64,000 nt of DNA from Clostridium guangxiense (GTDB lineage: Bacteria; Bacillota; Clostridia; Clostridiales; Clostridiaceae): contig NZ_JAJNKE010000006.1 in assembly GCF_021043395.1 (NCBI RefSeq), forward strand, positions 1-64,000, given 5' to 3'. Position 1 is the stretch's first letter; each line of letters opens with the position of its first letter. This document shows, in pieces, positions 28,022 through 38,073 of this stretch. The notes below the pieces were generated by a model, which did no database searches, had not been told where the DNA came from, and saw only the letters and a program-made list of their open reading frames with translations. The position numbers were made by a program, and so were the translations under genes.

Positions 28022-29596
28022 ATGATGAATAAAAAAATATTAGGTGCAGTAGCAGCTATTTCCATAATGTGTTATGCTTCATCAGTAGAAGCTATGGCAA
28101 TACCAAGCCATTCTATAGTAATAGGCAATAAAGCATACTCTATTGATTATGTTGTTAAACCTGCTAACTATGGTGAAATAAATTCTGCCATAAGGGGTGT
28201 TTCTAATATATATTATGTTGTAAATAGTACAACAATAAAGGATTTGTTTTTTAATACATACGTTTCTACAAATACAATTGATTCTATACCAACTATTACC
28301 TATAAGGATGCTGATGGGGAAGAATATATAGCGAGAAGTGGATCTATTAGTCTAGAACATATTACTAACCCATTTATGGCTTCAGCAAAAGTTGAAATAG
28401 GGAGTAGTTTTAATTTAATTAAGAAAGTTACCATTACTAATACAACTGTGCCAGATGCTAGATATTTTAAACTTGATGGTAGTTATCTTAGTACAGTAGG
28501 AACACCTATTCAAGCAATTATTTCGGGAAGCAGTGTTAATGTATATTTTTATTCCGATTCAAGTGGAAGTAATTTAGTTGCAACTGGACAAATTGATATA
28601 TCATCTTCAAGTGGAGCAGTTGACAAACCTGTTTTAAACCTACAATATGCAATTGGAAATAGCAGTGGTAACATAAATAATTTAGGACTTGTTGCAAGTG
28701 ATAAGGATAATCAATGGGTTTATTACAGAGGTACATCTGGTGATTTATACAAAGTAAAGACCGATGGCGTAGATAGAACACAGCTTACATCAGCTAACGA
28801 TGCTAAATATATAAATGTTATAGGAAATGAAGTATATTATGTACATACAACTGTAGCAACAAAAACAGTTCCAGCTTCAACGGCAGTGTATAGAATTAAT
28901 ATTGATGGCTCAGATGCGCAACCTATTGTATCAGGTGGAAAAACTGTAGGCAAAATGGGAAACTTAGTATTTTCATCTGCAGATCAACTTGATGATGTTA
29001 CTGTTGCTGGGGATTGGATTTATTATATTAATCATACTGATGGAAGTCTTCACAGGGTAAATGTAAATGGAAATAGTGATACTACAATAAGTACTAATAA
29101 ATATACTGATATAAATATTGTTAAGAACAATATTTATGCTATAAATCTGTCGGATTCTAGTAAAATATATAAAATTGATATAAATGGATTTGCAGCATCA
29201 AAGGTAAGTGATGTACAAGCAAGACATTTAAATGTTGTAGATAACTGGATATATTACAGAAATTATTCTGACAATGAAAAGTTGTATAGGATGGATATAA
29301 ATGGAGTTGAAAATGATAAGCTTTGTGATGATATGGTATATAATCTTAATGTGAGTGGAGATACAATATATTATAAGAATCACTCTGATGGAGACAGATT
29401 ATATAAAATAGGTATAGATGGTACAGGTGGACAGCAAATTCTTACTCCAGTTCCATTGACAAAAGGCACAAAACTAGCAAATGATGTAGTGGAATATGTA
29501 AATGCTATTGATCCTAAAGTTTACTTTTCTCCAGCTAGTTTAAGCACATTAACTTCAATAGCAAAAGATGGAAATGGCAGAACAACAATTAAATAG
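28022..29596 (+). CDS. secreted DUF5050 propeller-repeat protein
   Basis: This 524-residue secreted protein has a signal peptide ending near residue 25. Residues 30-120 hold a domain shared with the protein at 31874 (IGNKAYSIDY, then YYVV and an ITYKDADG strand). From about residue 230 there are at least six repeats of the DUF5050 type, each carrying W/V-YY, a polar loop and LYK/LYR-x-x-x-DG. Such repeats probably build a beta-propeller; a ligand is unknown. GGAGG before ATG 28022 decides the start; a second ATG follows directly. The gene is the first of four exported proteins separated by short gaps. Confidence 0.8.
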   Translation: MMNKKILGAVAAISIMCYASSVEAMAIPSHSIVIGNKAYSIDYVVKPANYGEINSAIRGVSNIYYVVNSTTIKDLFFNTYVSTNTIDSIPTITYKDADGEEYIARSGSISLEHITNPFMASAKVEIGSSFNLIKKVTITNTTVPDARYFKLDGSYLSTVGTPIQAIISGSSVNVYFYSDSSGSNLVATGQIDISSSSGAVDKPVLNLQYAIGNSSGNINNLGLVASDKDNQWVYYRGTSGDLYKVKTDGVDRTQLTSANDAKYINVIGNEVYYVHTTVATKTVPASTAVYRINIDGSDAQPIVSGGKTVGKMGNLVFSSADQLDDVTVAGDWIYYINHTDGSLHRVNVNGNSDTTISTNKYTDINIVKNNIYAINLSDSSKIYKIDINGFAASKVSDVQARHLNVVDNWIYYRNYSDNEKLYRMDINGVENDKLCDDMVYNLNVSGDTIYYKNHSDGDRLYKIGIDGTGGQQILTPVPLTKGTKLANDVVEYVNAIDPKVYFSPASLSTLTSIAKDGNGRTTIK

Positions 29597-29614
29597 AATG
29601 GAGTGAAAAAGGCT

Positions 29615-30289
29615 ATGAAAAAATCTCGTAATGCTATAAAAACAATTGTGGTCATGCTTTTGTGTTTATCTATAATTTTAACTACTCAGCAGCTTGTTAA
29701 TGCAGATGCCATAGCTAATACAAGAAGTGGTATTTCACCAGATAAAGAGTGGAAAGTAAACTTTAGCAATAACGTTAATTATGACTACGTAAATTCAAAT
29801 TATATATATGTAGTGGATAATTACGGAAATGCAGTAGACGTAAATTTAAGTGTTAATCCTTTAAATAAAAGGCAGGTTATTGTTAGACCTAAAAATGAAA
29901 AATATACTCTTGGAAAAACTTATATATTAACTATAGGCAAGGATTTTTGCAATGAAAATGGGAAAAAAATGGGACAAGATTATAAAATGCAGTTTTCAAT
30001 AAAAAAACAATTAGTTGATACAGCCGATTTTAAAGTTCAAGTTAATCGTGATGCATTTGGTGGTGTTGCTGTTGTAACTATTAATTCTACATCCTTAACT
30101 AATGCCAATACATACAGGGTGGAAGGTCAAGAAGGTGACAATACAAGTTTGAATGATGAAGCTGTTATATTTGGAAATGTGCAAAATGTAACTGTTCATT
30201 TTTATGATGATTCTGGTAAAGAAATAGGAAATTGTTTGATCAATATACAGAAGGCTTCAAATAGTCAAGTTGTACAAATATCAAACTAA
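29615..30289 (+). CDS. secreted protein with an SbsA-type Ig-like domain
   Basis: This protein of about 224 residues has a signal peptide (residues 1-32, ending QQLVNADA) and then an SbsA_Ig/Big_5-type domain. The pattern is KEWKVNFSNNVNYD, then YIYVVDNYGNAVDV, VRPKNEKYTLGKTYIL and YKMQFSIK. The remaining 70 residues form a second beta-rich unit (VQVNRDAFGGVAVVTINS). The start could be GTG 29603 or ATG 29615; I favour ATG because the upstream GGAG fits it better and the signal peptide then begins normally with MKKSRN. It shares the Ig-like domain with the proteins at 30309, 31874 and 38074. Confidence 0.75.
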   Translation: MKKSRNAIKTIVVMLLCLSIILTTQQLVNADAIANTRSGISPDKEWKVNFSNNVNYDYVNSNYIYVVDNYGNAVDVNLSVNPLNKRQVIVRPKNEKYTLGKTYILTIGKDFCNENGKKMGQDYKMQFSIKKQLVDTADFKVQVNRDAFGGVAVVTINSTSLTNANTYRVEGQEGDNTSLNDEAVIFGNVQNVTVHFYDDSGKEIGNCLINIQKASNSQVVQISN

Positions 30290-30308
30290 TGAAAGTGTGG
30301 TGAAACTT

Positions 30309-31853
30309 TTGAAAAAAATAAAAACTTTATTTATGTTCTTAGTTGTCTTTACAGCTTGTTTTTGCTTTTCAGATAAGGTATTTGCTGCAAGATTACTTGG
30401 AGGAGCCGACCGATATAAGACTTGGTACATTAATGTAAATAAACCTATAAACCCAAGCACCTTAACAGCTAAAAATGTAAAGGTCTTTGATGATAATAAT
30501 AATGAAATAAAGGTGCTAGTGGATGTGTATAGAAGTACAAGCATAAGGATAAAACCTACTGATAAGGGTTATACACCAGGACACACTTATTATATAAATT
30601 TATCTTTTGGAATAAAGTCAATTTACGGAGATAACCTTAATTTAGGTACCTATGCCTTAAATTATTTTATGGTAAATCAAGATACTGCGGCTAGTATAAG
30701 CGACAGCACTTTAGAAGCAGCAATTAGAAAGGCAGCTCAAAAGCCTACAGGTACTTTAATGCAAAGCGACCTTGATAAAATAACTGAGTTAAATATAAGT
30801 GATAATTATGGCGCTAATAATATAGATTTTACAGACATTACAAAACTTCATAATTTAAGTAAAGTTACTTTGTATAATAGTAGTTTTAAAAATTTATCAA
30901 ATATGCAAAGTTTGGCAGCTTGCTTAAGGTATATAAAGTCCTTCAATACGCTTGATTTATCTAAAAATAGTATAGGGTCAAGCATAAACTCAGTACTTGA
31001 TATTTTTTCAGCTGATTATATAAGCGACTTGAATTTAAGTGGTACAAGTATATCTGATGTAAGTCATTTATACAAACTTCCAAATTTAAATACTGTAAAC
31101 TTGAGTAATAATAAAATATCAAATGTATATTCAATTGGAACACTTGATAACTTAAATGAAGTTGATTTGAGCAATAACACTCTTGTGAATATTACTGGTT
31201 TAAGGGATGCTACAAAGCTTATAACACTAAATTTAAGCAACAATAACATAGTTGATTTATCTCCATTAAGTAATTTGACATATTTAGAAACTCTTGATAT
31301 TAGCAATAACAATAAAAAGTCATCAGCTGGAGGATACGATATTTTACCTCTAAGCAATCTTGTAAACCTTGCAAGTTTAAATTTGAGTAATGATAATTTA
31401 AAAAACATAAATCCCTTAGAAGATTTAGATAGAATGGTAAGTATAAATTTAAACTCAAACGAAATACAGGATATAAGTGGTCTTGAAAATATGAGTCTTT
31501 TGGAAAATTTAAGTGTTGCCAATAATTGCTTAATATCGGATATATCAGTAATTAAAAATCTTGAAAATGTGACCTTTATTGATTTAAGTAATAACAAGGT
31601 TAGGGATTTAAGTCCTTTAGCAAACTTGACAAAAGTAACAACATTAAAGCTTGGATATAACAATATAGCAGATGTTACTCCACTTGAAGATTTAACTCAG
31701 CTTGAGGAACTTGAACTTAATGATAATACCATAACAGATGTATATCCTTTAATGACGCTTATTAATTTAAATACTTTGTATATTAAAGATAATGGTAAAA
31801 TTGACGCTACACCACTTGTAAATCTCAGCAATTTATCACATAAGGATTTTTAG
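30309..31853 (+). CDS. secreted leucine-rich-repeat protein with an Ig-like domain
   Basis: This exported protein of about 514 residues has a signal peptide (KKIKTLFMFLVVFTACFCF), then an SbsA-type Ig-like domain with YKTWYINVNKPINP and YTPGHTYYINLS. From about residue 180 it has some fifteen 22-residue leucine-rich repeats of the internalin/SDS22 type (NLNTVNLSNNKISNV is typical). No LPXTG sorting signal is seen at the C-terminus. The start is uncertain: TTG 30309 has GTGGTG upstream, GTG 30300 is also in frame, and an earlier TTG at 30270 would overlap the preceding gene. LRR surfaces bind proteins, so it may be an adhesin or a scaffold. Confidence 0.82.
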   Translation: MKKIKTLFMFLVVFTACFCFSDKVFAARLLGGADRYKTWYINVNKPINPSTLTAKNVKVFDDNNNEIKVLVDVYRSTSIRIKPTDKGYTPGHTYYINLSFGIKSIYGDNLNLGTYALNYFMVNQDTAASISDSTLEAAIRKAAQKPTGTLMQSDLDKITELNISDNYGANNIDFTDITKLHNLSKVTLYNSSFKNLSNMQSLAACLRYIKSFNTLDLSKNSIGSSINSVLDIFSADYISDLNLSGTSISDVSHLYKLPNLNTVNLSNNKISNVYSIGTLDNLNEVDLSNNTLVNITGLRDATKLITLNLSNNNIVDLSPLSNLTYLETLDISNNNKKSSAGGYDILPLSNLVNLASLNLSNDNLKNINPLEDLDRMVSINLNSNEIQDISGLENMSLLENLSVANNCLISDISVIKNLENVTFIDLSNNKVRDLSPLANLTKVTTLKLGYNNIADVTPLEDLTQLEELELNDNTITDVYPLMTLINLNTLYIKDNGKIDATPLVNLSNLSHKDF

Positions 31854-31873
31854 GAAAGAAAGGGGGCATTTAG

Positions 31874-34800
31874 GTGAAGACCTTTATAAAAGGGTTTATT
31901 ATAGCCGTAGCAGCATTTGCCGGTTTGCTTATTTTTAAGCCTTACTCTGTATATGCGGCTTCTGTTGTATACAATGATTATCAAGAACAGTACAATGTTT
32001 CACCTAAGAAGGTTTGGAAGATAAACTTCAATAATAATGTGAATTTACTTACGGCACAAAGTAGTATTTATGTGTATGATAGCAGTAATAATCCTTTTCC
32101 AGTTACGATTACTTTAGATGAACACAATAATAATTCTATATTAGTGACCCCAGTTAAGAATTATGATCTTGGAAAAAGATATTATATGACAATAGGATCA
32201 ACTATAACTTCATTAAATACGCATAAGAATTTAAATTGTAACGTTAGAATGTATTTTAATATAAAAACAAAGCTTGACCCATCTGATTACGGTGATGGAG
32301 GGTCTGGCAGTGTATCAGATTTAAAAGGTATTGTTATAATAGGTACAGATAGGGCATATTCTGTAAGCTATTTGCTTCAACATTCTGATATAGCAAATGA
32401 TGTGAATGGGAACTCATCAAAAAAGGTTTATTATATTCCAGACGCCGCAGGCGCAAGCAATGAAAATGTAAAAAATTTATTTGGAGATAAATTTTCTACT
32501 TATACTAGTATGACCGCACTTCACAATATGAATACTAGTAGCAACACTTATCTTAGTGATAATATAGTTTATACAGATGCAATTGGAAATAACTATGCAT
32601 ATGTATGGAATGGTTCAACTTATATACTTCTATCTTCTGGAGTTAATGTAACTGTTGAATCTCCTTCAACAACCGGAGCTGTAAGTCTTACTGTTAACAG
32701 TGTAAATGCAGTTTCAGGGGCTGCTTATTATAAGGTAGATGGCACTAACATTAAGAGAAAAGTTGGTGAAAGTACTTCTGTTTTCGTATCTATCCAGCCA
32801 AAAATAAAAATACTTATTTTATCTTCTAATCAAACTGAGATGGGTTATGCTTATGTAGATGTATCACAAAAAGTTACCAACACTATTTTCCCAGTTATTA
32901 TAGAAGATACTAGCGGGGGAAATACTATAGGAAACAGTAACAATAATGGCTCTGCTGTTTTAGGTGAGGATGGATATACCTATTATTTAAATTCAGATGA
33001 TAATGATACAATATACAAAACTGATGCCAGCGGACAATATAACCTTCAAATTGGTCTTGATAGGGCTCAGTACATGAATGAACAAAATGGATGGATATAT
33101 TACAGTAACTATTCTGATAATGAAAAAATCTACAGAATGAAGACAGATGGTACTAGAAGAGAAAAGGTATGTGATGATACTGCAGCTTATATTGTTGTTT
33201 ATGGAGATTGGATATATTACAGCAATGAGTCAGATGGTGGAAAATTATATAAAGTAGGGGTTTCTGCAGGAGCAAGTACAAAAGATGAAATACAGCCAGA
33301 CCCATCTACGTATACTCAAGATGCTACAGGAATTCATGGATTACCAATTAATAAAATAAGTAGTTCTCAAACAATACCTTTTGATGAAGCTGCATATATA
33401 AATGTTTCTGGTAATTGGATTTATTACGTAAATAATTCTGATGACCATAAAATCTATAAGATAGACTTAGATGGAAACTTTAGAACAAAGGTGAATGATG
33501 AATGGTCAGCATGCCCGCAGGTTGTGGATGATGAAATTTATTATTGTTCAAAAACTGGTGAAATAATGAAAATTGGAACTGACGGAAACAGCAGTCCAGT
33601 TGATCTCGGTGAACAAGTAAATGAGTCAGATACAGATGCAAGTTTTCATATTAATGTAAGTGGGGACTGGATATACTACAGCAACAAAAATGACAACAAG
33701 AGCCTTTACAAAGTTAAAGTTGATGGCAGCGGTGAAAAATATAAACTTACAGATATGGCTATAAATTATGTTATAACTGCAGGAGACAAGCTTTATATAG
33801 TTTCTAATAGAAAAGAGTATACTCTTTCTATTGATACTACAGGATTAGATCAGCCTACACCAGTAACTAAGACTCATCCTGATAATGAAGTTGATGTTGT
33901 TAATGATCAATCTGTTGTTGTTGACTACATGGATGTAAATCAATCTATTGAATGGATTGAGGATAAGTATCTTCCAGAAAAAGTTATGGCAGTTATGATG
34001 GATGATACTCAGCAGCAGCTTACTGTAAGTTGGGATAAGGTAAATAAGACTTTTAACAATGGGGTTTACACTTATACAGGAAGTATTCTTGGTTATGACA
34101 GAACCGTGAAGTTATATCTTATAATTCCTTCAGAAATGATAAATGGTACAAATGATATAACTATTAAAAACAATCCTGGAGCAAATGATGTTGTTAAGAT
34201 TAGCAAGGAAGCTGTTTATCCAAGTGGTCTTAAAAATCCTAACTTGCTTGAAGTACAAGCAAAATCTGGTGATGTTATAAGAATATATGGAGATTCAGGC
34301 AAAGCTAATCTTTTAGGCAAGGGTACTGTTGGCAAGGATGGATCTGTTACAATATCTAAACTTGACCTTGACACATATGGAGATGCTTTCTATGTTACAA
34401 TACAGAGAGCTGGAAAGTATGAAAGCAATGTTACAAAGATACTTCAAATGAAGGCACCTACTATACAAGATAAGTTATCCGATGCTAATAAAGCAAATTT
34501 TGATGCTCGAGATAATGATAGTGTTCATTTAGGTGTTACTGGTAGTGATTTCACAATCTATGGTTGGAATGAAGCTCACTGGGATAGCACTGAGGTTAGC
34601 AGTCAATCTGGTAACTTATATGAACCATCAAATGGTTATAACAATATGTATATATTGCCATCTGGTTCTTTACTTGATATGAGTAGTGTAAGTACTACAG
34701 CTATAAAAGTAGATGGTCATAACCAAAATATGAATGTTGATTCTTCAGGATATAATGGAAATGTAATAACAGTTGATAATTCTGTAGTGCTTGATAGTGC

Positions 34801-35800
34801 AAAACGTGCATTAGCTGGTGGATATTATTCAATTTATATATCAAGAAACTATAACTTGAATGATGGAAAACACGATAGTGATACATTTGTAACTGCGGAT
34901 CCAAATGGAAGTAGACCTGTTGTAAGCGAGGAAATTGCAACCTTAGGGCCAGCAACAGAAGAGGTTACATCAGAAGGTATCCCTAGCACACCACAGATAA
35001 CTGGACCTAGCAAGGTTAACCCTATTTACTCAAATAATATAATGGCAACACATGGAGATTTAATAACACTTAAACAGCCAGTTGCAAGTAATGAGGAAGT
35101 ATGGTTTGTACCAAGCAGCGACACTACTTTGATTTCTAATATTAGAGCATGGCGTGCGCAGGATCATGTGGGGGATACAAGTCATGATACTATGGACCAT
35201 TTCTATGCATCAATTAACAAGAGCACGGATGGAACGTCAAAGGGAATATTGAAGGTAAGTGGAAGCGTAAAACAAAATAACTTCAGTGTTGATAATATTG
35301 ATCCATCAAATATTACAACTCAAACTTCATTATCAGATGGACAAAGTTACTATGTATTTGTAGTAAATGATGTTGGAGCATCACTTGAATCTACTAAATA
35401 TATTACAGTGGATTACACAGAACCTAGAGTTACTTTGGTAAATTCGCCGAATAGTACTAATAGCTACGATGCTACTAATACAACTGATAGCAAAGTTTAC
35501 ACGATTACTATACATTATGATGATACAAGTTCAAATTACAATTACAATGGAAGTCCTGGAACTATATATATACTTCCAGGAATAATAACGAGCAAGATGG
35601 ATTTGACAAGTATACAATATAGTAAGTTTATGTCTAAGTCAGTAAACGCTAATGGCAATGTTACGGTTGGCGCAAGTCAATTTAGTACTAACGATTATAC
35701 AATCTTTGCCGTAGATGCAGCCGGAAATATTAGTAGTGAACCTCAAATAATTCACGTTAATAACCCGGGATATAATCCAGGTGGTGTGATAAATCATTAG
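31874..35800 (+). CDS. large secreted protein with Ig-like and DUF5050 repeat domains
   Basis: This 1308-residue secreted protein has a signal peptide ending near residue 29. Its order of domains is: an SbsA_Ig-like domain at 35-130 (KKVWKINFNNNVNLL); a domain shared with the protein at 28022 at about 148-235 (IGTDRAYSVSYLL); DUF5050 repeats at about 370-655 with several WIYYSNxSD units; and about 600 further residues of beta-rich, Asn/Ser/Thr-rich modules. The end is GYNPGGVINH, with no sorting signal. GTG 31874 has AAAGGGGG upstream. It is the largest and last gene of the exported cluster and is closed by a bidirectional terminator. The role is unknown; wall binding or matrix building is a guess. 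Confidence 0.82.
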   Translation: MKTFIKGFIIAVAAFAGLLIFKPYSVYAASVVYNDYQEQYNVSPKKVWKINFNNNVNLLTAQSSIYVYDSSNNPFPVTITLDEHNNNSILVTPVKNYDLGKRYYMTIGSTITSLNTHKNLNCNVRMYFNIKTKLDPSDYGDGGSGSVSDLKGIVIIGTDRAYSVSYLLQHSDIANDVNGNSSKKVYYIPDAAGASNENVKNLFGDKFSTYTSMTALHNMNTSSNTYLSDNIVYTDAIGNNYAYVWNGSTYILLSSGVNVTVESPSTTGAVSLTVNSVNAVSGAAYYKVDGTNIKRKVGESTSVFVSIQPKIKILILSSNQTEMGYAYVDVSQKVTNTIFPVIIEDTSGGNTIGNSNNNGSAVLGEDGYTYYLNSDDNDTIYKTDASGQYNLQIGLDRAQYMNEQNGWIYYSNYSDNEKIYRMKTDGTRREKVCDDTAAYIVVYGDWIYYSNESDGGKLYKVGVSAGASTKDEIQPDPSTYTQDATGIHGLPINKISSSQTIPFDEAAYINVSGNWIYYVNNSDDHKIYKIDLDGNFRTKVNDEWSACPQVVDDEIYYCSKTGEIMKIGTDGNSSPVDLGEQVNESDTDASFHINVSGDWIYYSNKNDNKSLYKVKVDGSGEKYKLTDMAINYVITAGDKLYIVSNRKEYTLSIDTTGLDQPTPVTKTHPDNEVDVVNDQSVVVDYMDVNQSIEWIEDKYLPEKVMAVMMDDTQQQLTVSWDKVNKTFNNGVYTYTGSILGYDRTVKLYLIIPSEMINGTNDITIKNNPGANDVVKISKEAVYPSGLKNPNLLEVQAKSGDVIRIYGDSGKANLLGKGTVGKDGSVTISKLDLDTYGDAFYVTIQRAGKYESNVTKILQMKAPTIQDKLSDANKANFDARDNDSVHLGVTGSDFTIYGWNEAHWDSTEVSSQSGNLYEPSNGYNNMYILPSGSLLDMSSVSTTAIKVDGHNQNMNVDSSGYNGNVITVDNSVVLDSAKRALAGGYYSIYISRNYNLNDGKHDSDTFVTADPNGSRPVVSEEIATLGPATEEVTSEGIPSTPQITGPSKVNPIYSNNIMATHGDLITLKQPVASNEEVWFVPSSDTTLISNIRAWRAQDHVGDTSHDTMDHFYASINKSTDGTSKGILKVSGSVKQNNFSVDNIDPSNITTQTSLSDGQSYYVFVVNDVGASLESTKYITVDYTEPRVTLVNSPNSTNSYDATNTTDSKVYTITIHYDDTSSNYNYNGSPGTIYILPGIITSKMDLTSIQYSKFMSKSVNANGNVTVGASQFSTNDYTIFAVDAAGNISSEPQIIHVNNPGYNPGGVINH

Positions 35801-35808
35801 GTAAAAAA

Positions 35809-35840
35809 ATACCGCATACATTAAAGTGTGCGGTATTTTT
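35809..35840. terminator. bidirectional rho-independent terminator between convergent genes
   Basis: The 11-base arms 35809-35819 (ATACCGCATAC) and 35826-35836 (GTGTGCGGTAT) pair with one G-U and are flanked by A's on the left and T's on the right. It can stop transcription from the plus-strand gene at 31874 and the minus-strand gene at 35843. Confidence 0.88.
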
Positions 35841-35842
35841 TA

Positions 35843-36712
35843 TTATTTTATTTCACCAGTTATTTGTTTCTTGAAGTAATCTAAGCTGTTTGAGTTGCTT
35901 ATATACATTCTATCAAGTGTGAATATTCCTTGGTTTTTGTTTGCTTGACCTTCATTTGTTGTAAATGCCATTTTGTAGCCAAGGCTTTTGGTTAATTTAA
36001 CTGTATCGTTATTATAGCTTCCATAAGGATATGCAATGTAGTTTATTTTTTTATTTAGCATTTTTTCAAGCTTTTCTTTTGAAGCTTTTAATTCTGTAAG
36101 CTGTTTATCATAGCTTAGTTCTTTTAAATGAGGATGTGTTACTGTATGGCATTCTACATCTATTCCATTTGCATTCATTTCTTTAAGCTGTGCAGATGTC
36201 ATAAAATCTGTGCTGTCATCAGTCTGACAGGTTATTACAAATACTGTAGCTTTGAATCCAAATTCTTTAAGTACAGGTAGTGCATTTTCGTAATTATCCT
36301 TGTAGCCATCATCAAAGGTTATTACAATTGGTTTCTGAGGAAGTGCAGCGCTGTCATTAAAGTGTGAATAGAGCTCATCTAAAGTTATTGGGGTAAACCC
36401 ATTGTCCTTTATAATTTGCATTTGCTCCCTAAGTTTTTCTTTTGGCACCCTTAAGTCATTTCCCGCTTCATAAGCTATGGAGTGATACATAAGTACTGGT
36501 ATATTAGTTGGATTAGGATCTTTTCTTACTGGTTTTTCCTTAACCTTTTTTACTGCTGTAGTTTTTGGTTTCGCTTTTGAGTTTGCATTGGTGTTTAAGC
36601 TTTTTTTGTGATTTGCAAAAGTAAAAGCACCAATTGCTAAAAGTAAAACTATAATCAGAAAAGCAGTAAACTTAAAATAGTTTTTATGTTTTTTTCTTCT
36701 TCGTGTTGGCAT
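35843..36712 (-). CDS. polysaccharide deacetylase (NodB domain), membrane-anchored
   Basis: This protein of 289 residues has a very basic start (PTRRRKKHK), one membrane anchor at about residues 15-35, a Lys-rich stem and an extracellular NodB deacetylase domain. Its motifs are PVLMYHSIAYE, the metal/catalytic Asp pair in VITFDDGYKDN near residue 130, and HTVTHPHL with the zinc His pair near residue 190. The later AYPYGSYN is motif 3. The substrate is probably N-acetylated wall or surface polymer. I start at 36712 because GGAGGAAATTA lies right before it; the frame is open 16 codons further with no site. It is convergent with 31874. Confidence 0.88.
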   Translation of the reverse strand: MPTRRRKKHKNYFKFTAFLIIVLLLAIGAFTFANHKKSLNTNANSKAKPKTTAVKKVKEKPVRKDPNPTNIPVLMYHSIAYEAGNDLRVPKEKLREQMQIIKDNGFTPITLDELYSHFNDSAALPQKPIVITFDDGYKDNYENALPVLKEFGFKATVFVITCQTDDSTDFMTSAQLKEMNANGIDVECHTVTHPHLKELSYDKQLTELKASKEKLEKMLNKKINYIAYPYGSYNNDTVKLTKSLGYKMAFTTNEGQANKNQGIFTLDRMYISNSNSLDYFKKQITGEIK

Positions 36713-36724
36713 TAATTTCCTCCT

Positions 36725-36856
36725 CAATTGAAGAGTAGAGTGAATGAGGGGATGTTGCACTAAAAATTAATTTAATCATAATAGTGAAGGGTTTTAACTC
36801 GCCCTGCTAGTTAAAAAACTAACTTTTTCACTTTTTCGTTCATTCTACTCTTTACT
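36725..36856. repeat. intergenic repeat, palindromic type with GTGAAGGGTTTTAAC
   Basis: The stretch between the two minus-strand genes holds TTGCACTAAAA, GTGAAGGGTTTTAACTCG and CTAGTTAAAAAACTAAC and is closed by CATTCTACTCTTTACTC, inverted relative to GAGTAGAGTGAATG at its start. It is related to the larger element at 45004-45160. Confidence 0.65.
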
Positions 36857-37888
36857 CTAGTTTAGTATTTTTCTATTACTTCCATCTAAATTCATTGTGT
36901 AGTCTACAACTCCGTTATTTGTTGTATCTTCATAGTATATTAAATTGTTTATTATGTTCATGCTTGTGGCTTTCCAGGAGCTGTCTGTTCCAAGAATTTT
37001 CTTTTCTGAACCGTCAATTTTTATTTTATATAAGAAGTTTCTATTTTCAGCACTGGAATAGAGGTATTCACCATCTAAACTTAAAAAGTGCGAAGCGTCT
37101 CCGTTTATTTTAGTTCTTTCTGAACCATCAATTTTTATTTTGTAAAGTGAGCTGTTATCTGAATCATTTGTATAGTAAATCCACCCATCTTTTATATTTA
37201 TATAGACAGTTTTATCGTTATTTAATCTTGTGTTTTGTGAACCGTCTTTTTTCATTTTATACAGGGTGTTGCCATCGTTTTCGTTCTCATAGTAAATCCA
37301 GTCATCAACCACTGCAATATACGAGGAATACACATCATTTAGTTTTTGTCTTCCTGTTCCATCTTTTTTTATTTTGTAGGTTTTTCTTCCATCACCTTCG
37401 TTTTGATAATAAATAAAATCACCAGAGAGGTTAACATAGAAAACTTGATCATCTGAAATTTTAGTTTTTTGTGAACCATCTTTTTTTATTTTATATAGCT
37501 TTCCATTATCGGATATGTTTCTGTAGTATATCCAGTCATTATCTACATTTAAATAATAAGCTGCATCGGAAATTATTTTGGTCTTATTGCTTCCGTCATA
37601 ACTCATTTTATATATGCCAGTATTTCCAGATGTGAGTGCATAATATACGTAGTCTTTGTCTTCAGTAGCTATACCGTAATTTGCAATATTGCTAACAGAG
37701 TTTCCATTTCCATAGGAAGCTTTTTGAAAGTTTATGTAATAATCATTATTTTTTTTACTGTTATTTACAGAGATATTATTTGCAACTGATTTTTTAGTGG
37801 TTGTAATTTTAGGTTTTGATGAAGAACTTTGACATCCTGTAGACATTACAAGACTAGCGCACAATAGTGCTATGGCAAATCTTTTCAT
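36857..37888 (-). CDS. DUF5050 seven-repeat lipoprotein
   Basis: This 343-residue lipoprotein has a signal sequence and lipobox MSTGC with the acylated Cys at residue 19. After a Ser/Lys-rich linker it contains seven tandem units of the DUF5050 type, each with a W/F-IYY strand, a polar Asn/Asp loop, LYKIKxDGS and a following K-I/L strand. Seven repeats of this length suggest a closed seven-bladed beta-propeller. AGGAGGTGG precedes the ATG. It is transcribed toward the deacetylase and divergently from the transglutaminase-like gene at 38074. The sequence gives no ligand. Confidence 0.82.
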   Translation of the reverse strand: MKRFAIALLCASLVMSTGCQSSSSKPKITTTKKSVANNISVNNSKKNNDYYINFQKASYGNGNSVSNIANYGIATEDKDYVYYALTSGNTGIYKMSYDGSNKTKIISDAAYYLNVDNDWIYYRNISDNGKLYKIKKDGSQKTKISDDQVFYVNLSGDFIYYQNEGDGRKTYKIKKDGTGRQKLNDVYSSYIAVVDDWIYYENENDGNTLYKMKKDGSQNTRLNNDKTVYINIKDGWIYYTNDSDNSSLYKIKIDGSERTKINGDASHFLSLDGEYLYSSAENRNFLYKIKIDGSEKKILGTDSSWKATSMNIINNLIYYEDTTNNGVVDYTMNLDGSNRKILN

Positions 37889-38073
37889 TTTTCCACCTCC
37901 TAAAAATTTACTGCAATAAATTATACATCTATATATTTTATCACTTATTATATAAAAGTAAAAAGTTAAATCTTAATATCATTTTTAAATTGAAGAAAAT
38001 TGTTCCATTTGATATGATATATACATCAAAGTAAAATTAAATAAGGTAATATGAATAAGAATGGGGGATATTT

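Noticed and set aside
31064-31663. A 199-codon minus-strand open frame opposite the leucine-rich repeats
   Set aside because: It is the complement of periodic leucine-rich-repeat codons; the periodicity explains its length.
30309-31853. The leucine-rich-repeat protein as an internalin
   Set aside because: Only the repeat type is shared; there is no GW module or LPXTG anchor and the organism is not an obvious invasive pathogen.
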